Below, in pieces: positions 7,595 to 17,143 of a DNA stretch of 64,000 nucleotides; positions within the stretch are counted from its first letter, which is position 1, and every line of letters starts with the position of its first letter. The DNA lies in assembly GCF_947488715.1 (NCBI RefSeq), contig NZ_CANLAG010000006.1, forward strand, positions 218,763 through 282,762. Direction: 5' to 3'. Below the pieces are notes generated by a model. The model was not told the DNA's origin and made no database searches. It was given only the letters and a program-made list of their open reading frames with translations. Source of the stretch: an uncultured Tateyamaria sp. (GTDB lineage: Bacteria; Pseudomonadota; Alphaproteobacteria; Rhodobacterales; Rhodobacteraceae). A program made the translations under genes and the position numbers.

Positions 7595-9765
7595 TCCCAA
7601 ACCCTTCCCCAGTCGCCGGTCAGGTCGTTGATATGACCGTCGCGCACCTGTTGATACAAACGACCCGGCACGTTCAACCGTGCGCCGCCGTCCCGTTGGA
7701 TCGGACGGATTGTGGTCGAAACGCTTTGACGTGTTGGGCGGCCAATGAACCACGACACAGGGATCGTGATGTTGATGCCCTTGTCAAAGGACCCTTCGCC
7801 GAAGTCCTCGGCAGAGACATCCGTGAGCGTAAAGAACCCGCCCACACGCCAGCCATTGTTGAACTCGCGTTCAACGGTGAACGTCGCGCCATAGTCGCCC
7901 GCGAGGTAACGCCCGACATCGACCTGTCCATAGTAGCCGCGCCCGAACTCGTAGTAGGCCGAAACGTGACCGGTTGCGATACTGTAGTCCTGAAAGCCGA
8001 AGGCCTGATCAAAGTCACGCTGGCGGGCATAGTTCGCCTCGACCCCGAGGGCCAGACGGTTGCCCGTTGGTTTCCACAGCAGCTCGGCCGAGACACCGCC
8101 GAACATCTGTTCGAGGTAGCCTGCGGTCACACGCGCATAGGTGCTTTTGCCCGGCTTCCACTGCTTGGAGACATAGAGGTTTTCAATGGTGGTATCAGCG
8201 CCCTGTGCAAACAGGACCGCATCGGTACGGACACGGGGCAGTACTGAGTTCGACAGTCGCGTGCTGTCCCCAATTGTACCCGTCACACGGTGCCGTACCT
8301 CACCCGCGACCAGCCAACCCGGCGCAAAGCGATAGCGCGCCTCGGCAGCGATGCCCGCGTCATAGCGCAGCGGTTCGTCCGGATCGAAATAGCTGGGGCG
8401 GAAGTAGGGACCGATGGACCAGCCAAACCGTGGGTGGATGTTGTCCACCACCACCGCGTTTGGTGCGGGACGCGGGGCCGCGTCGCTGATCACTGCCTTG
8501 GACAGCAGCAGGTCAGCCGCGTCAGGCTGGAATTCCAGCGATTCAAAATCGCTCCGCGAAATGGTCACTGTCGACAGGGCGAGGCCGTTGTTCATCAGGG
8601 TGATGTCAATGGTTTCGACCGACGGCGGCAGAATACGCGCCAGCGTCCGGGCCGTGCGACCCACCACAATGGCGTGGTTGTCATAGCGGATGCTGGACAC
8701 GCGGGCTTCGGCGCGGGTGCCGGTGACAGAGAGCGTTTCCAGGCGGATCCCATTCTCGGTCAGTTCCGGTTCAACCGCATCACGGATCACCATCGGCGCG
8801 CTTTGTGCTGAGGCCCAGGCCGTGTCGTAGGCGGCGGGGTTGGCGCGGCGGCTGGGGCGCACGATGATCGGGCGTGGACCCGCGATGGTATAGGGTGCGG
8901 GTGCCGTTTTGGGGTTGAACTGGAGCTGTGCGTTGATCCCGATTTCGGACCCATAGAGCCAGTAGCCACCGACACGCAGGTTGTTGTTGACCTGATATTC
9001 CGCACCAAAGTTCAGGCGCGAGTCCCGGTCAAACACGCCACGTGACGTTTCCGGCTGGTAGGCGTCTGTCGAATATTCCGCCTTGAGGCCGAGGCGGTCA
9101 TTGACCTGCCATTCGATCCCCGCAAACGGCGAGACCGGGCCGCGGAACCATTGGTCTGTTGCCGGTTCACCGCCAGTATCATTGGGGTTGAACACAGGAC
9201 GTGTGCCGCCGCTCAGGCTGCCGATGTCGCCAAGTGTGCCGAGACGGCCCCAGCCCAGACCCGCCGTGACCTTGAGCTTGCCCGGCAGTCGGAAGGGGCG
9301 TTTGAAATTCTTGGTCGCGGCGATGTATTCCGCCGCATAGATGCCCGTGCCCGCGAAGTCCTGCAGGCCAACGGTCACGGACGGGCGATAGCGCCCCTCT
9401 TTGAACAGCAGGTATCTGACGTCAAAGCTGCGGTCGCGGTAGGTGTCGAACCCGTCAGAGTTCCAGTCCTGGATGCCGATGTAGCGGAAGGTGGCCGAAA
9501 TCCGGGGCGAGAACTGGAACGTCAGGTTTGTCCGCGTTTGCCCGCCGAAGTTCGAAACACCAATGGCCAGTTGGCCGTCGGGCAGCGCCTCGCCGCTGGG
9601 CAGGTCAACGATACCGGGCACACCGTAAAAGTTCAGCGATGGCGCGGATGTCACCACTTTGGGCTTGGTGTCCGCACGCCCCTGTGCCTGCGCAACAGTC
9701 GCCGAGGCGCCAAGTGTCAGGCAGCAGGCCGTGGCCAGCATACTTGCTTGAATGGTCTTGGGCAT
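7591..9765 (-). CDS. yjbH: YjbH-family exopolysaccharide outer-membrane protein
   Basis: A 724-aa protein with a signal peptide (cleavage likely after VAQAQ) and many alternating hydrophobic/aromatic strands typical of an outer-membrane beta barrel. An early stretch NFYGVPGIVDLPSGEAL and the repeated pattern of short strands agree with YjbH, a large outer-membrane protein of the yjbEFGH operon. The chosen ATG at 9763-9765 gives a clean signal peptide; a TTG at 9786 would add seven residues. It lies 120 bp after the CapD/WbpM-type gene and is coupled to yjbF. YjbG is not present between yjbF and yjbH, unlike in E. coli. Confidence 0.82.
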   Translation of the reverse strand: MPKTIQASMLATACCLTLGASATVAQAQGRADTKPKVVTSAPSLNFYGVPGIVDLPSGEALPDGQLAIGVSNFGGQTRTNLTFQFSPRISATFRYIGIQDWNSDGFDTYRDRSFDVRYLLFKEGRYRPSVTVGLQDFAGTGIYAAEYIAATKNFKRPFRLPGKLKVTAGLGWGRLGTLGDIGSLSGGTRPVFNPNDTGGEPATDQWFRGPVSPFAGIEWQVNDRLGLKAEYSTDAYQPETSRGVFDRDSRLNFGAEYQVNNNLRVGGYWLYGSEIGINAQLQFNPKTAPAPYTIAGPRPIIVRPSRRANPAAYDTAWASAQSAPMVIRDAVEPELTENGIRLETLSVTGTRAEARVSSIRYDNHAIVVGRTARTLARILPPSVETIDITLMNNGLALSTVTISRSDFESLEFQPDAADLLLSKAVISDAAPRPAPNAVVVDNIHPRFGWSIGPYFRPSYFDPDEPLRYDAGIAAEARYRFAPGWLVAGEVRHRVTGTIGDSTRLSNSVLPRVRTDAVLFAQGADTTIENLYVSKQWKPGKSTYARVTAGYLEQMFGGVSAELLWKPTGNRLALGVEANYARQRDFDQAFGFQDYSIATGHVSAYYEFGRGYYGQVDVGRYLAGDYGATFTVEREFNNGWRVGGFFTLTDVSAEDFGEGSFDKGINITIPVSWFIGRPTRQSVSTTIRPIQRDGGARLNVPGRLYQQVRDGHINDLTGDWGRVWE

Positions 9766-9884
9766 TGTTGTCACTGTCCGGTTCAAATAGATTTTTATTG
9801 TTGGATCACGTTAAATCACGCACCCGAGACTTAAATCAACGCAAAGCCTGACCGGGCCATTGGACCAGCGGCAAAGCGCGTCTT

Positions 9885-11792
9885 TCAGGATACAGGCGTG
9901 ACGAGTTCGCGGTCTGCTTCGGCCTCGACACTGGGCGCGTTGTACCCTTCCACCCAGCGCCGCGCGATGGCCCGCGCCTCGCCTTCGTCGCTGTTGGCCA
10001 GCGCGTGGCGCAACGACCGCAGCGCAGACGCAACTTCGATCTCGCTCAGGCTCTTTTCCACGGTAAAGAAAATCTTTTTGTGGCCGGTGCCGATCAATGC
10101 ACCGTTCAGGGTCAGTTCCTCGGTCATCTTTTCACCCGGCCGCAGGCCCGTGAATTCGATTTCGATGTCGCCCTCGGGGTTTTGCGCATCCCGCACGGTG
10201 AACCCGGCGCTTTCGATGACCTGACGGGCCAGTTGTTCGATCTTCATCGGTTTGCCCATGTCCAGAACGAACACTTCGCCGCCCTGCGCCATGGACCCCG
10301 CGCGCAAGACCAGATGCACCGCCTCTTGAACGGTCATGAAATAGCGCGACACCTCGCGGTGCGTGACGGTCAGCGGACCACCGCGCCGAAGCTGTTCCTG
10401 AAACAGCGGCACAACAGACCCGGACGACCCGAGCACATTGCCGAACCGAACAATCGAAAAGACCAACCCGCGCTGTTCGGCGATCCGCTGCGCGACGTCC
10501 TGCACAACCAGTTCAGCCAGACGCTTGGACGCGCCCATGACGTTGGTGGGGCGCACCGCCTTGTCCGAAGAGATCAGCACAAAGCGTTCGACACCCGCCT
10601 CGGCGGCTTCGGTCACCAGCGTCTGGGTCCCGAGTACGTTGTTCGCCAGACCGGCCAAGGGGTTATATTCCACAAGCGGCACGTGCTTGTACGCGGCGGC
10701 GTGCAGGACAACCTGAATCTGGTGATCCTGCAGCACGCGGCGCACCTGGCGCGCGTCGGTGACCGACCCCAACAGCGGGATGATTTCGATATCGCTGCCT
10801 TCGGCGAGTTGCACCAGTTCGTGGTGGATTTGGTACAGCGCAAGTTCGCTCAGTTCGTAGAGCACAATCTTGGCCGGATGGCATTCCAGCACCTGACGGC
10901 TGAGTTCAGACCCAATCGAACCACCCGCGCCAGAGATCAGGACCGAACGGCCCGCGTAGGCCTCGGAACCCTCGCCCTGACGGGTGTTGACCTCGTCCCG
11001 GCCCAAGAAGCTGCGCGCGTTCACGGGCGTCAGTTTTTCGACCAGCGCCTCTTCTCCGATCAACTGCGAGAAGGACGGCAGGGTTTGCACTTCGAGGCCC
11101 ATCTTTTGCAGGCGGCGCGCAATCTGCATCTGTTTGGGATGGCTTTGCGACGGAATGGCCAGCAGAACCCGGTCAATCTTGCGCTCGGCCACGATCTCGG
11201 CAATGCGCACCGGGCTGTAGACCGGCAGGCGCAGGACGTTGACGCCGTGCAGGGCCTGATTGTCGTCGACAAAGGCCACAGGTTCGATCAATTCGTGGCT
11301 GCGCAGGGCCGACACAAGCTGCATGCCCGTGGTCCCGGCACCGTAGATCAGCACGCGGCACCGGTTCGTGCCATTGCGGTAGATGGCCAGCACAATCTGC
11401 AACAGGATCGCCCGGCTGAGGATCGAAAACACAAAGAAGGTGAACCCGAACACGATCTGGGTCGACAGCAGCAGCGGCATGTTCGCCGCCGCACTCAGCA
11501 AGGTAGAGGTCATGGCCAACAGGCAGGAAAACACCGCCGTCCGGCCAATAGAACCGGCCTCGTAATCGTTGAGGGTGGTCGACGAGATGCCCAGCCAGAT
11601 GGACAGCGCCGTCGCAACGATCAGCATGTAAGGCAGAACCGGCAGGTACGACCGGGTCATTTCCCATGCGCCCGTGGCCGACAATTGAAGGCTAAACGCA
11701 AAGAACAACGCAGCGGGGATCAGCATCGCATCAATTGCGATCAGAAGATTGCGTTTCTGGGTGCGTGAAAGCGACTTCAAAATGTTAATCAT
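9885..11792 (-). CDS. Nucleoside-diphosphate sugar 4,6-dehydratase, CapD/WbpM type
   Basis: A 635-aa inner-membrane enzyme. Residues about 15-135 contain four hydrophobic segments. A first Rossmann-like fold begins at IYGAGTTGMQ (149-158), and the catalytic SDR domain starts at SGAGGSIGSEL (about 287-297). The motif PTNVMGASKR is the Ser-Met-Lys form of the SDR active site used by UDP-GlcNAc 4,6-dehydratases of the WbpM/CapD family. It likely makes a 4-keto-6-deoxy UDP-sugar for the surface polysaccharide built by the surrounding genes. It follows the sugar transferase gene by 187 bp, an AT-rich gap that may hold a promoter. Confidence 0.9.
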   Translation of the reverse strand: MINILKSLSRTQKRNLLIAIDAMLIPAALFFAFSLQLSATGAWEMTRSYLPVLPYMLIVATALSIWLGISSTTLNDYEAGSIGRTAVFSCLLAMTSTLLSAAANMPLLLSTQIVFGFTFFVFSILSRAILLQIVLAIYRNGTNRCRVLIYGAGTTGMQLVSALRSHELIEPVAFVDDNQALHGVNVLRLPVYSPVRIAEIVAERKIDRVLLAIPSQSHPKQMQIARRLQKMGLEVQTLPSFSQLIGEEALVEKLTPVNARSFLGRDEVNTRQGEGSEAYAGRSVLISGAGGSIGSELSRQVLECHPAKIVLYELSELALYQIHHELVQLAEGSDIEIIPLLGSVTDARQVRRVLQDHQIQVVLHAAAYKHVPLVEYNPLAGLANNVLGTQTLVTEAAEAGVERFVLISSDKAVRPTNVMGASKRLAELVVQDVAQRIAEQRGLVFSIVRFGNVLGSSGSVVPLFQEQLRRGGPLTVTHREVSRYFMTVQEAVHLVLRAGSMAQGGEVFVLDMGKPMKIEQLARQVIESAGFTVRDAQNPEGDIEIEFTGLRPGEKMTEELTLNGALIGTGHKKIFFTVEKSLSEIEVASALRSLRHALANSDEGEARAIARRWVEGYNAPSVEAEADRELVTPVS

Positions 11793-11979
11793 TGTGTCCT
11801 CGTTCCGACCACGTTGAGCGTGTCACTGCTCCGTTAACACGGCCATGTATCAATTTATTGCGACCCTTTCGCACACGCAGAAAGATCGAGCCAAAAATGG
11901 CGAATATGTGCTTAAAATTTTGACAAAAAATTGCCCCCTGCGCAGTTTTTACACACTTTTCTCTGATTCGGTAAGGGAA

Positions 11980-12615
11980 TCAGTTCTTGGCGTCTCCGCC
12001 CTTCCTTTTGCGGCGAAACAAGTTGCCGATGGTTTGGAACACCAGGTCGAAATCGTAGCACGTGCTTTGGTTCCGTGCGTAGATCAGGTCCAGACGTGCT
12101 TTGCGCGGGACACAGATGCGGGTGTAGACGTCATCGGTTTCTTGCGCGGTGGTGCAGCGGGACAGCAGCCTGTCCTCGTGTTTGTGGAACCGGATGGTGG
12201 CCAGGCCGGTGACGCCGGGACGGGATTTCAGCACCTCGCCGTAGATGTCGGGAAACCGTTCGACATATTCGCGCAGCGGCGGGCGCGGCCCGACAAAGCT
12301 GAGGTCGCCCTTGAGGATGTTCCAAAGCTGCGGGAATTCGTCCAGCCGGCGCGCGCGCAGCTTGGCCCCCATGGGGGTGATCCGCGCCTCTTTGTTGCCG
12401 CCGGACACACCTGCATCCGCATCAACCACAGTCATCGTGCGGAATTTCCACAGGCCGAACGGCTGATCCGGCGTCTTCATGCGTTCGGCGACGTAGAACA
12501 GGGGGCGGCCCTGTTTGCGCCAGATGACGAGGATCAGGAACAGGATCACAGGACCCAGAATGATCACCAGAAGGCTGGCAAAAAACAGGTCGAATATGCG
12601 TTTGCGCCACGTCAT
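11980..12615 (-). CDS. Initiating sugar transferase (polyprenyl-phosphate phosphoglycosyl transferase)
   Basis: A 211-aa monotopic phosphoglycosyl transferase (bacterial sugar transferase family). It starts with a membrane segment (residues about 8-32), then has KFRTM (57-61), the catalytic Asp92-Glu93 in RLDEFPQLWN, and LKGDLSFVGPRP. Such enzymes put the first sugar phosphate onto undecaprenyl phosphate. The ATG at 12613-12615 overlaps the preceding epimerase stop by 4 bp; longer readings upstream lie inside that gene. Basic residues cluster at the C-terminus (RRKRKGG). Confidence 0.92.
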   Translation of the reverse strand: MTWRKRIFDLFFASLLVIILGPVILFLILVIWRKQGRPLFYVAERMKTPDQPFGLWKFRTMTVVDADAGVSGGNKEARITPMGAKLRARRLDEFPQLWNILKGDLSFVGPRPPLREYVERFPDIYGEVLKSRPGVTGLATIRFHKHEDRLLSRCTTAQETDDVYTRICVPRKARLDLIYARNQSTCYDFDLVFQTIGNLFRRKRKGGDAKN

Positions 12616-13391
12616 GCGGGCACCCCCTTTTGCCAGTCTGCCACGATTCCCTGGGCCGTGCTGTCGTCCGGTTTCATCTGAGTGAAGCGGCACAACAGCG
12701 TGGTGTCGAGGGTGACATTGGCCAGAGTATTCCCCGTCGCGGGTCGCGCGGTCCATGCCAAACCCGCCGCATCGAGCAAATCGCCCATAGCAACGGCGCC
12801 GGGTGCTGCGAGGTTCATCAGCGGCGGCACGTCCGGTGTTTGCGCCAGCGTGGCCAGCACCCGCGCAAGGGCGCCGGGGCCGATATAGCTGCGCCGGGGC
12901 GTGGTGCCGTCCGCCAGAACATCGAGCTGAAAGCCGGATCGCCAACCGCCCAGAATGGCGTCTGCACCGGCCACATTGCCCAGCCGCAAAACCGTGCTGG
13001 GGTGGGCGTGCGTGGCCGCGACGTGTTCCATGTCGACCTTGGCCTGTCCGTAGGGTGACAGGGGCGCAATTGGGCCGTCCTCGGTCAGGGGGCCGGGCAA
13101 CGCGCCATAGACGGCCGCGGTCGAGAACAGAAACACGCGCCCCGCCCTTGCCGCCGCGGCAGCATCCAGCACCGCGGCCGCGATCCGCACATTGTCCTGC
13201 ATGTCACCCGATCCGGCGGGGGTCACACCCGCCAGGCACATCACGCAATCACCGGGTGCCAGCACCGCCGTCAGCGCACCAACATCCAGAACATCCGCAT
13301 CCGCGCGGGTCAGCCACCGCGCCGCCACGGGCATCCGGTCGCGGATCAACCGCCCCAAGCGGCCACCGGCACCAAGAACCACAAGACCCAC
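12612..13391 (-). CDS. NAD-dependent epimerase/dehydratase (extended SDR)
   Basis: A 259-aa short-chain dehydrogenase-like protein with the nucleotide motif GAGGRLG (residues 7-13), FSTAAVYG and the catalytic YGQAK segment. It probably modifies a nucleotide sugar for the polysaccharide made by this cluster. It starts at a GTG (13389-13391), only 3 nt after the stop of the glycosyltransferase, and is coupled to the sugar transferase. It is shorter than typical GalE/RmlD enzymes (about 300 aa or more), so substrate assignment is not possible. Confidence 0.78.
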   Translation of the reverse strand: MGLVVLGAGGRLGRLIRDRMPVAARWLTRADADVLDVGALTAVLAPGDCVMCLAGVTPAGSGDMQDNVRIAAAVLDAAAAARAGRVFLFSTAAVYGALPGPLTEDGPIAPLSPYGQAKVDMEHVAATHAHPSTVLRLGNVAGADAILGGWRSGFQLDVLADGTTPRRSYIGPGALARVLATLAQTPDVPPLMNLAAPGAVAMGDLLDAAGLAWTARPATGNTLANVTLDTTLLCRFTQMKPDDSTAQGIVADWQKGVPA

Positions 13392-13394
13392 GAG

Positions 13395-14642
13395 TTAAGG
13401 CACCGGGATGCGCAGCGGCTCTGGGACCAGCGCATTGATTTGGCGGATATGTTCCGGCAGGCACACGGTTTCGAAGTCATAGGTGTCGACAACATGCTGG
13501 CGCGCGGCAGGGCCGATATGCGCGTATTTGCGCGGCTCGGCCAGCACGTCGACCACCTGTGCCGCAATCGCTTCGGGATCGAAGAAATCCACCAGCAGCC
13601 CGGTTTCACCGTGCGTCATCGCCTCGCGGACAGGGGCCACGTCGCTGGCGACAATCGTGGCCTGCATCGACATGCTTTCGAGCAGCGACCACGACAGGAC
13701 AAAGGGCATCGTCAGATAGATGTGGCAGGTGCTGATCTGGATGATGCTCTGGTAGCTTTCGTAGGGCACCTGTCCGAGAAAGTGCAGCCTGTCCCAATCC
13801 AGCAGGTGCCCGACCTCGGCCTCCATCTGGCCCCGCAGCCCGCCGGGGTGTTTGCTTTTGCCGCCGTAGGACACGTCGTTGCCGCCCACGACCAGAATAC
13901 GGGCATTGGGCCGGGCCTTTTGGATGTGCGGCAGGGCGCGCATGAACTGGTGATAGCCGCGCGTCGTCTCAAGATTGCGGGCCATGAAGGTGACAATCTC
14001 GTCCTTGGCCGTCAGCGCGCGACCAATCCGGCCCAGCGTGACCTTGGCCTTTTTGTTGGGCTTCAGCTTGTCGGTGCGGATGCCGTCGTGACAGACGTAA
14101 ATCTTGTCGTGGAAACTCTTGGGAAAGCGGTTGCGTTGCCACATGGTCGGACTGTGGCCCAGATCGACCGCCTCGATGTTGACCAGCGGGACGACGTTGT
14201 GCCCGTGCATGATGTAGGGCGCGTGTTCGCTGACCTTGGCCTCGGGGTCAAAGCCCACCGGGCCGCCGTGCACAGAGTAGAAGTATTCGAAAAAGCCAAT
14301 CATCGGCGTGTCGGGCAGCACCTCGCGGAAAAACGACATTTCGCCCCAGCCGACGTGGCCGATGATGATGTCAGGGGTAAAGCCGCCGTCGACCAGACTG
14401 CGCAGCGCCATCACCGCGCCAAAGCCGTTACCGGCCGCGTTTTCCCACGTCCGGGACAGACCATACCCGTCCTCCGGGGCGGTGTGGTGGCTTTTGTAGA
14501 CCACCGTGTTCACACCTTTGAACACCGGCGCGTTCTTGCGTTGGGTCAAAAAGGTAATCTCGTGTCCACCCTGGGCGGCGAGCCACTGAATAAGCTCGCG
14601 GTACTGGCCCGGCATGTTCTGATGCACAAAAAGAAATTTCAT
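13395..14642 (-). CDS. GT4-type glycosyltransferase
   Basis: A 415-aa glycosyltransferase of the GT-B fold. The N-terminal half opens with MKFLFVHQNMPGQYR, and the C-terminal half shows RILVVGGNDVSYGG, the donor-site region PFVLSWSLLESMSMQATIV and the ETGLLVDFFDPEA segment typical of group 1 (GT4) transferases. It likely adds a sugar in the cytoplasm to the lipid-linked polysaccharide unit. The ATG at 14640-14642 has a GAGGA site; the frame upstream is not protein-like. It heads a tightly packed set with the epimerase and the sugar transferase. Confidence 0.88.
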   Translation of the reverse strand: MKFLFVHQNMPGQYRELIQWLAAQGGHEITFLTQRKNAPVFKGVNTVVYKSHHTAPEDGYGLSRTWENAAGNGFGAVMALRSLVDGGFTPDIIIGHVGWGEMSFFREVLPDTPMIGFFEYFYSVHGGPVGFDPEAKVSEHAPYIMHGHNVVPLVNIEAVDLGHSPTMWQRNRFPKSFHDKIYVCHDGIRTDKLKPNKKAKVTLGRIGRALTAKDEIVTFMARNLETTRGYHQFMRALPHIQKARPNARILVVGGNDVSYGGKSKHPGGLRGQMEAEVGHLLDWDRLHFLGQVPYESYQSIIQISTCHIYLTMPFVLSWSLLESMSMQATIVASDVAPVREAMTHGETGLLVDFFDPEAIAAQVVDVLAEPRKYAHIGPAARQHVVDTYDFETVCLPEHIRQINALVPEPLRIPVP

Positions 14643-14694
14643 GAAATCCTCGTCACTCTGCGCATTGGATACCGTTCGCAGGCGCGCGGTGCAA

Positions 14695-15681
14695 TCACGC
14701 CCGCACCGGCCAGATTTCACCGGTGCCGCGTTTCTCTTGTCCGGGGCTCAGTCCGAAACACCCGCGATAGCTTTTGGAAAAATGCGAGAGCGAGCGAAAC
14801 CCACAGGCCACACAGATATCCGTGACGCTCAGGTTGGTCTGCCGCAGCAGCCCACGCGCCTTTTCCAGCCGCAATTGCAGGTAGTGCCGCTTGGGCGACA
14901 CGCCCAGATGTTTGGCAAACAACCGCTCCAGTTGCCGCGTGCTCAGTTCAATCGCTTGGGCGATCTCGTCCGGGCGCAGCGGGTCCTCGAGGTTGTTTTC
15001 CATGATCTGCAGGGCGATCCCCAGCTTGCCATGTGACATTCCCGGACGAACCCGGCGCGACAAACGCTGTCCGTGGGTTGCGACCCGCGGGTCGGTGTAC
15101 ACCATCTGATCCGCCACCCAGGTCGCGAGGTCCGTGCCAAAGTCGTGACGAATGCGGTCGAGCATCATATCCATCGACGCCGCCCCACCTGCAGTGGTGA
15201 AGATGCGCCCATCAACGGAAAACAGGCTGGATTCAATGATCACGTCCGGCAACAACTCGGTCAGGGCGTCACGGTAGGCCCAGTGCGTTGTCACCCGTTT
15301 GCCCGACAGCAACCCGGCTAGTGCCAGCGTGTAGGTGCCAGACGACAGCGCGCCAAAATCCATGCCCTTGCGCGTCTCGCGGCGCAGCCAGTTCAGCACG
15401 GCACGGGTGCTGCCGGTGCCAGCATCATTGCCCGCGCATACAACCAGCGTTTCGTCCCGGTCCAACGCGGTCAAGGCGCTGTCCACGGCGGCAGTCACAC
15501 CGTTGTAGGCGGGCACCGGTGCGCCGGTTTCACCGATCAACCGCCAGGAATAGAACCTCTGGCCCGATGGGTGGAGGTTGGCGAGGCTCAACGCTTCGAG
15601 GGCGCAGGCAAAACCCAGTTGGGAATATCCCGGAATCAATAAAAACGCATAGCGTTTGGTCCCGTCGGGATCAGGCCGCAA
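14695..15681 (-). CDS. GlxA-family AraC-type transcriptional regulator
   Basis: A 328-aa regulator. Residues about 8-185 form a DJ-1/PfpI (class I glutamine amidotransferase-like) domain beginning FLLIPGYSQLGFACALE; residues about 220-320 form the double helix-turn-helix AraC domain, ending FRSLSHFSKSYRGCFGLSP. This is the GlxA/GbdR/CdhR architecture, often controlling choline, carnitine, arginine or glyoxylate metabolism. The only suitable start is a TTG at 15679-15681, which overlaps the end of the thioredoxin-like gene by 11 bp. Its target is unknown; it adjoins the polysaccharide genes but the link is unproven. Confidence 0.85.
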   Translation of the reverse strand: MRPDPDGTKRYAFLLIPGYSQLGFACALEALSLANLHPSGQRFYSWRLIGETGAPVPAYNGVTAAVDSALTALDRDETLVVCAGNDAGTGSTRAVLNWLRRETRKGMDFGALSSGTYTLALAGLLSGKRVTTHWAYRDALTELLPDVIIESSLFSVDGRIFTTAGGAASMDMMLDRIRHDFGTDLATWVADQMVYTDPRVATHGQRLSRRVRPGMSHGKLGIALQIMENNLEDPLRPDEIAQAIELSTRQLERLFAKHLGVSPKRHYLQLRLEKARGLLRQTNLSVTDICVACGFRSLSHFSKSYRGCFGLSPGQEKRGTGEIWPVRA

Positions 15682-16066
15682 GTGCGGTATCCAACAGCGC
15701 GCGCACGCGGCGGGCGTAGGGTTCGTTGACGAGGCGCGCGACCTCTTTGCCGTTCTTCATGACCAACAGGGTCGACCGCCGCTGGACACGCAACCGCTGG
15801 GTCATCTGCGACTGACCAAACGTGTCCCAATCGACGTCGACAAAGATCAATTGCCCGTAGGCAGGATTGTCGGCCAGCGCCTCAGCGATCAGGTCCGCTT
15901 TGATCTGGCATGTCAGCGACCACGACGCGCGATAGTTCAGGATCACGGTCTGATCTGTCTGCTTGAGATCATTCCATACCGCCGGGCTGAACACCTCGGA
16001 TGGATAGGCGTAAACCACCGTGGGCAGGAACGCGGCAGAGGACAGCAAGAACAAACGGCGGTGCAT
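15671..16066 (-). CDS. Exported thioredoxin-like protein lacking the CxxC pair
   Basis: A 131-aa protein with a signal peptide (MHRRLFLLSSAAFLPTVVYA) and a thioredoxin-like body. Where thioredoxins have WCxxC it reads ASWSLTC, so only the second cysteine (Cys53) remains. A single cysteine cannot cycle as a normal disulfide reductase; it may act as a monothiol partner, a chaperone-like protein, or be degenerate. It is probably periplasmic. The chosen ATG at 16064-16066 gives a clean signal; a much longer frame upstream is shadow of the transporter gene. Confidence 0.72.
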   Translation of the reverse strand: MHRRLFLLSSAAFLPTVVYAYPSEVFSPAVWNDLKQTDQTVILNYRASWSLTCQIKADLIAEALADNPAYGQLIFVDVDWDTFGQSQMTQRLRVQRRSTLLVMKNGKEVARLVNEPYARRVRALLDTALAA

Positions 16067-16140
16067 CAAATGGGCTCCGGGCACGAGACTGAAATCAGGC
16101 GGCAGAATATGACGGATGCGCGCCCGCGCAAGGGGTTGTT

Positions 16141-17010
16141 TCAGGTTTTGGCCTGGCGTGACAATTGCACCGCAAGAATGCCCGCCGCGATGATCACCAC
16201 CCCGATCACGTCCAGCGGGCCCAACCGCTCGCCCAGCAAAAGCGCCGCAATCGCCACGCCGAAAAACGGATTGAGAAAGTGGAACGTGGCCGCCTTGGTC
16301 GGCCCGATCCGTGCCACCAGCGAAAACCAGATCCATGTTGCCACGAGGCCCGGCACCAGCACCGTGTAGGCAAAGGCCACAAGGAACACCGGCGTGACCG
16401 TGACCACAATCGTCTCTGTCGCGGCAGAGATGACCCCGAGAACACCGGCACCCACAAACATTTGCAGCCCCACAACCATCATCAGGTTGCCACCCGACGA
16501 CATCGTCCGCATCGACAGGGTCGCAATGGTCAGGGCGATGGCCGCGATCACGCATAGCGCAATGCCGTAGACATCCACGCCCGCTTCGAGACGCGCCGAC
16601 ATGATCAGGAACACACCCGCAATGCCCAGTACCAGCCCGACGATGCCCAGCGCCGGCAACCGGTCGCGAAACACGACCCAACCGGCAAAGGCGACCATCA
16701 GCGGCATGGTCGATGCAATGATCGAGGCCAGAGAGGCTTCGATCGTTTGCATCGCGACAAAGTTGAGGCCGAGGTAGATCGCGTTCTGGCACAGACCAAA
16801 CACAAGCGTTGCGCGCCACTGGTCACGGGTCAGGTGCCACGACTGACCCAGCGCGCGTGCCACTGCCACGCCGATCACACCGGCGATGAAAAAGCGCAGG
16901 GATGAGGCGGCAAGCGGTGGTGCGTGTGTCACGATGATGCGCGCAGAGGTAAAGGCCGACGACCAGATCAGGGCAAAGGTCAGCCCCATCAGAATTGCGC
17001 GTATGTCCAT
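16141..17010 (-). CDS. EamA/DMT-family transporter
   Basis: A 289-aa integral membrane protein with about ten hydrophobic segments in two repeated halves, as in the drug/metabolite transporter (EamA) family. Late segments read HFLNPFFGVAIAALLLGE and IGVVIIAAGILAV, typical of the second EamA repeat. The substrate is unknown. The ATG at 17008-17010 begins MDIRAILMGL; the frame runs 21 residues further without conservation. It is divergent from the DUF3179 gene across a 133-bp gap. Confidence 0.85.
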   Translation of the reverse strand: MDIRAILMGLTFALIWSSAFTSARIIVTHAPPLAASSLRFFIAGVIGVAVARALGQSWHLTRDQWRATLVFGLCQNAIYLGLNFVAMQTIEASLASIIASTMPLMVAFAGWVVFRDRLPALGIVGLVLGIAGVFLIMSARLEAGVDVYGIALCVIAAIALTIATLSMRTMSSGGNLMMVVGLQMFVGAGVLGVISAATETIVVTVTPVFLVAFAYTVLVPGLVATWIWFSLVARIGPTKAATFHFLNPFFGVAIAALLLGERLGPLDVIGVVIIAAGILAVQLSRQAKT

Positions 17011-17143
17011 GCCGGGGGCCTTTGTCGTTCGCGCGGACGATCCGGCAAATCGTGAGGGGATGCAAGGCGGCAATCACGACGCTGTTGGGTGCAAGTGAAC
17101 GCGCAAAGGTGCACAGTGGTCTGGTACATCAGGAGGAACATGT

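Noticed and set aside
10005..11768. 587-aa open frame antisense to the CapD/WbpM-type gene
   Set aside because: Low-complexity, Arg/Gln/His-rich composition typical of antisense frames in GC-rich DNA.
11960..11985. Terminator after the sugar transferase gene
   Set aside because: TGATTC/GAATCA stem is AT-rich and not followed by a T run, so it is not convincing.
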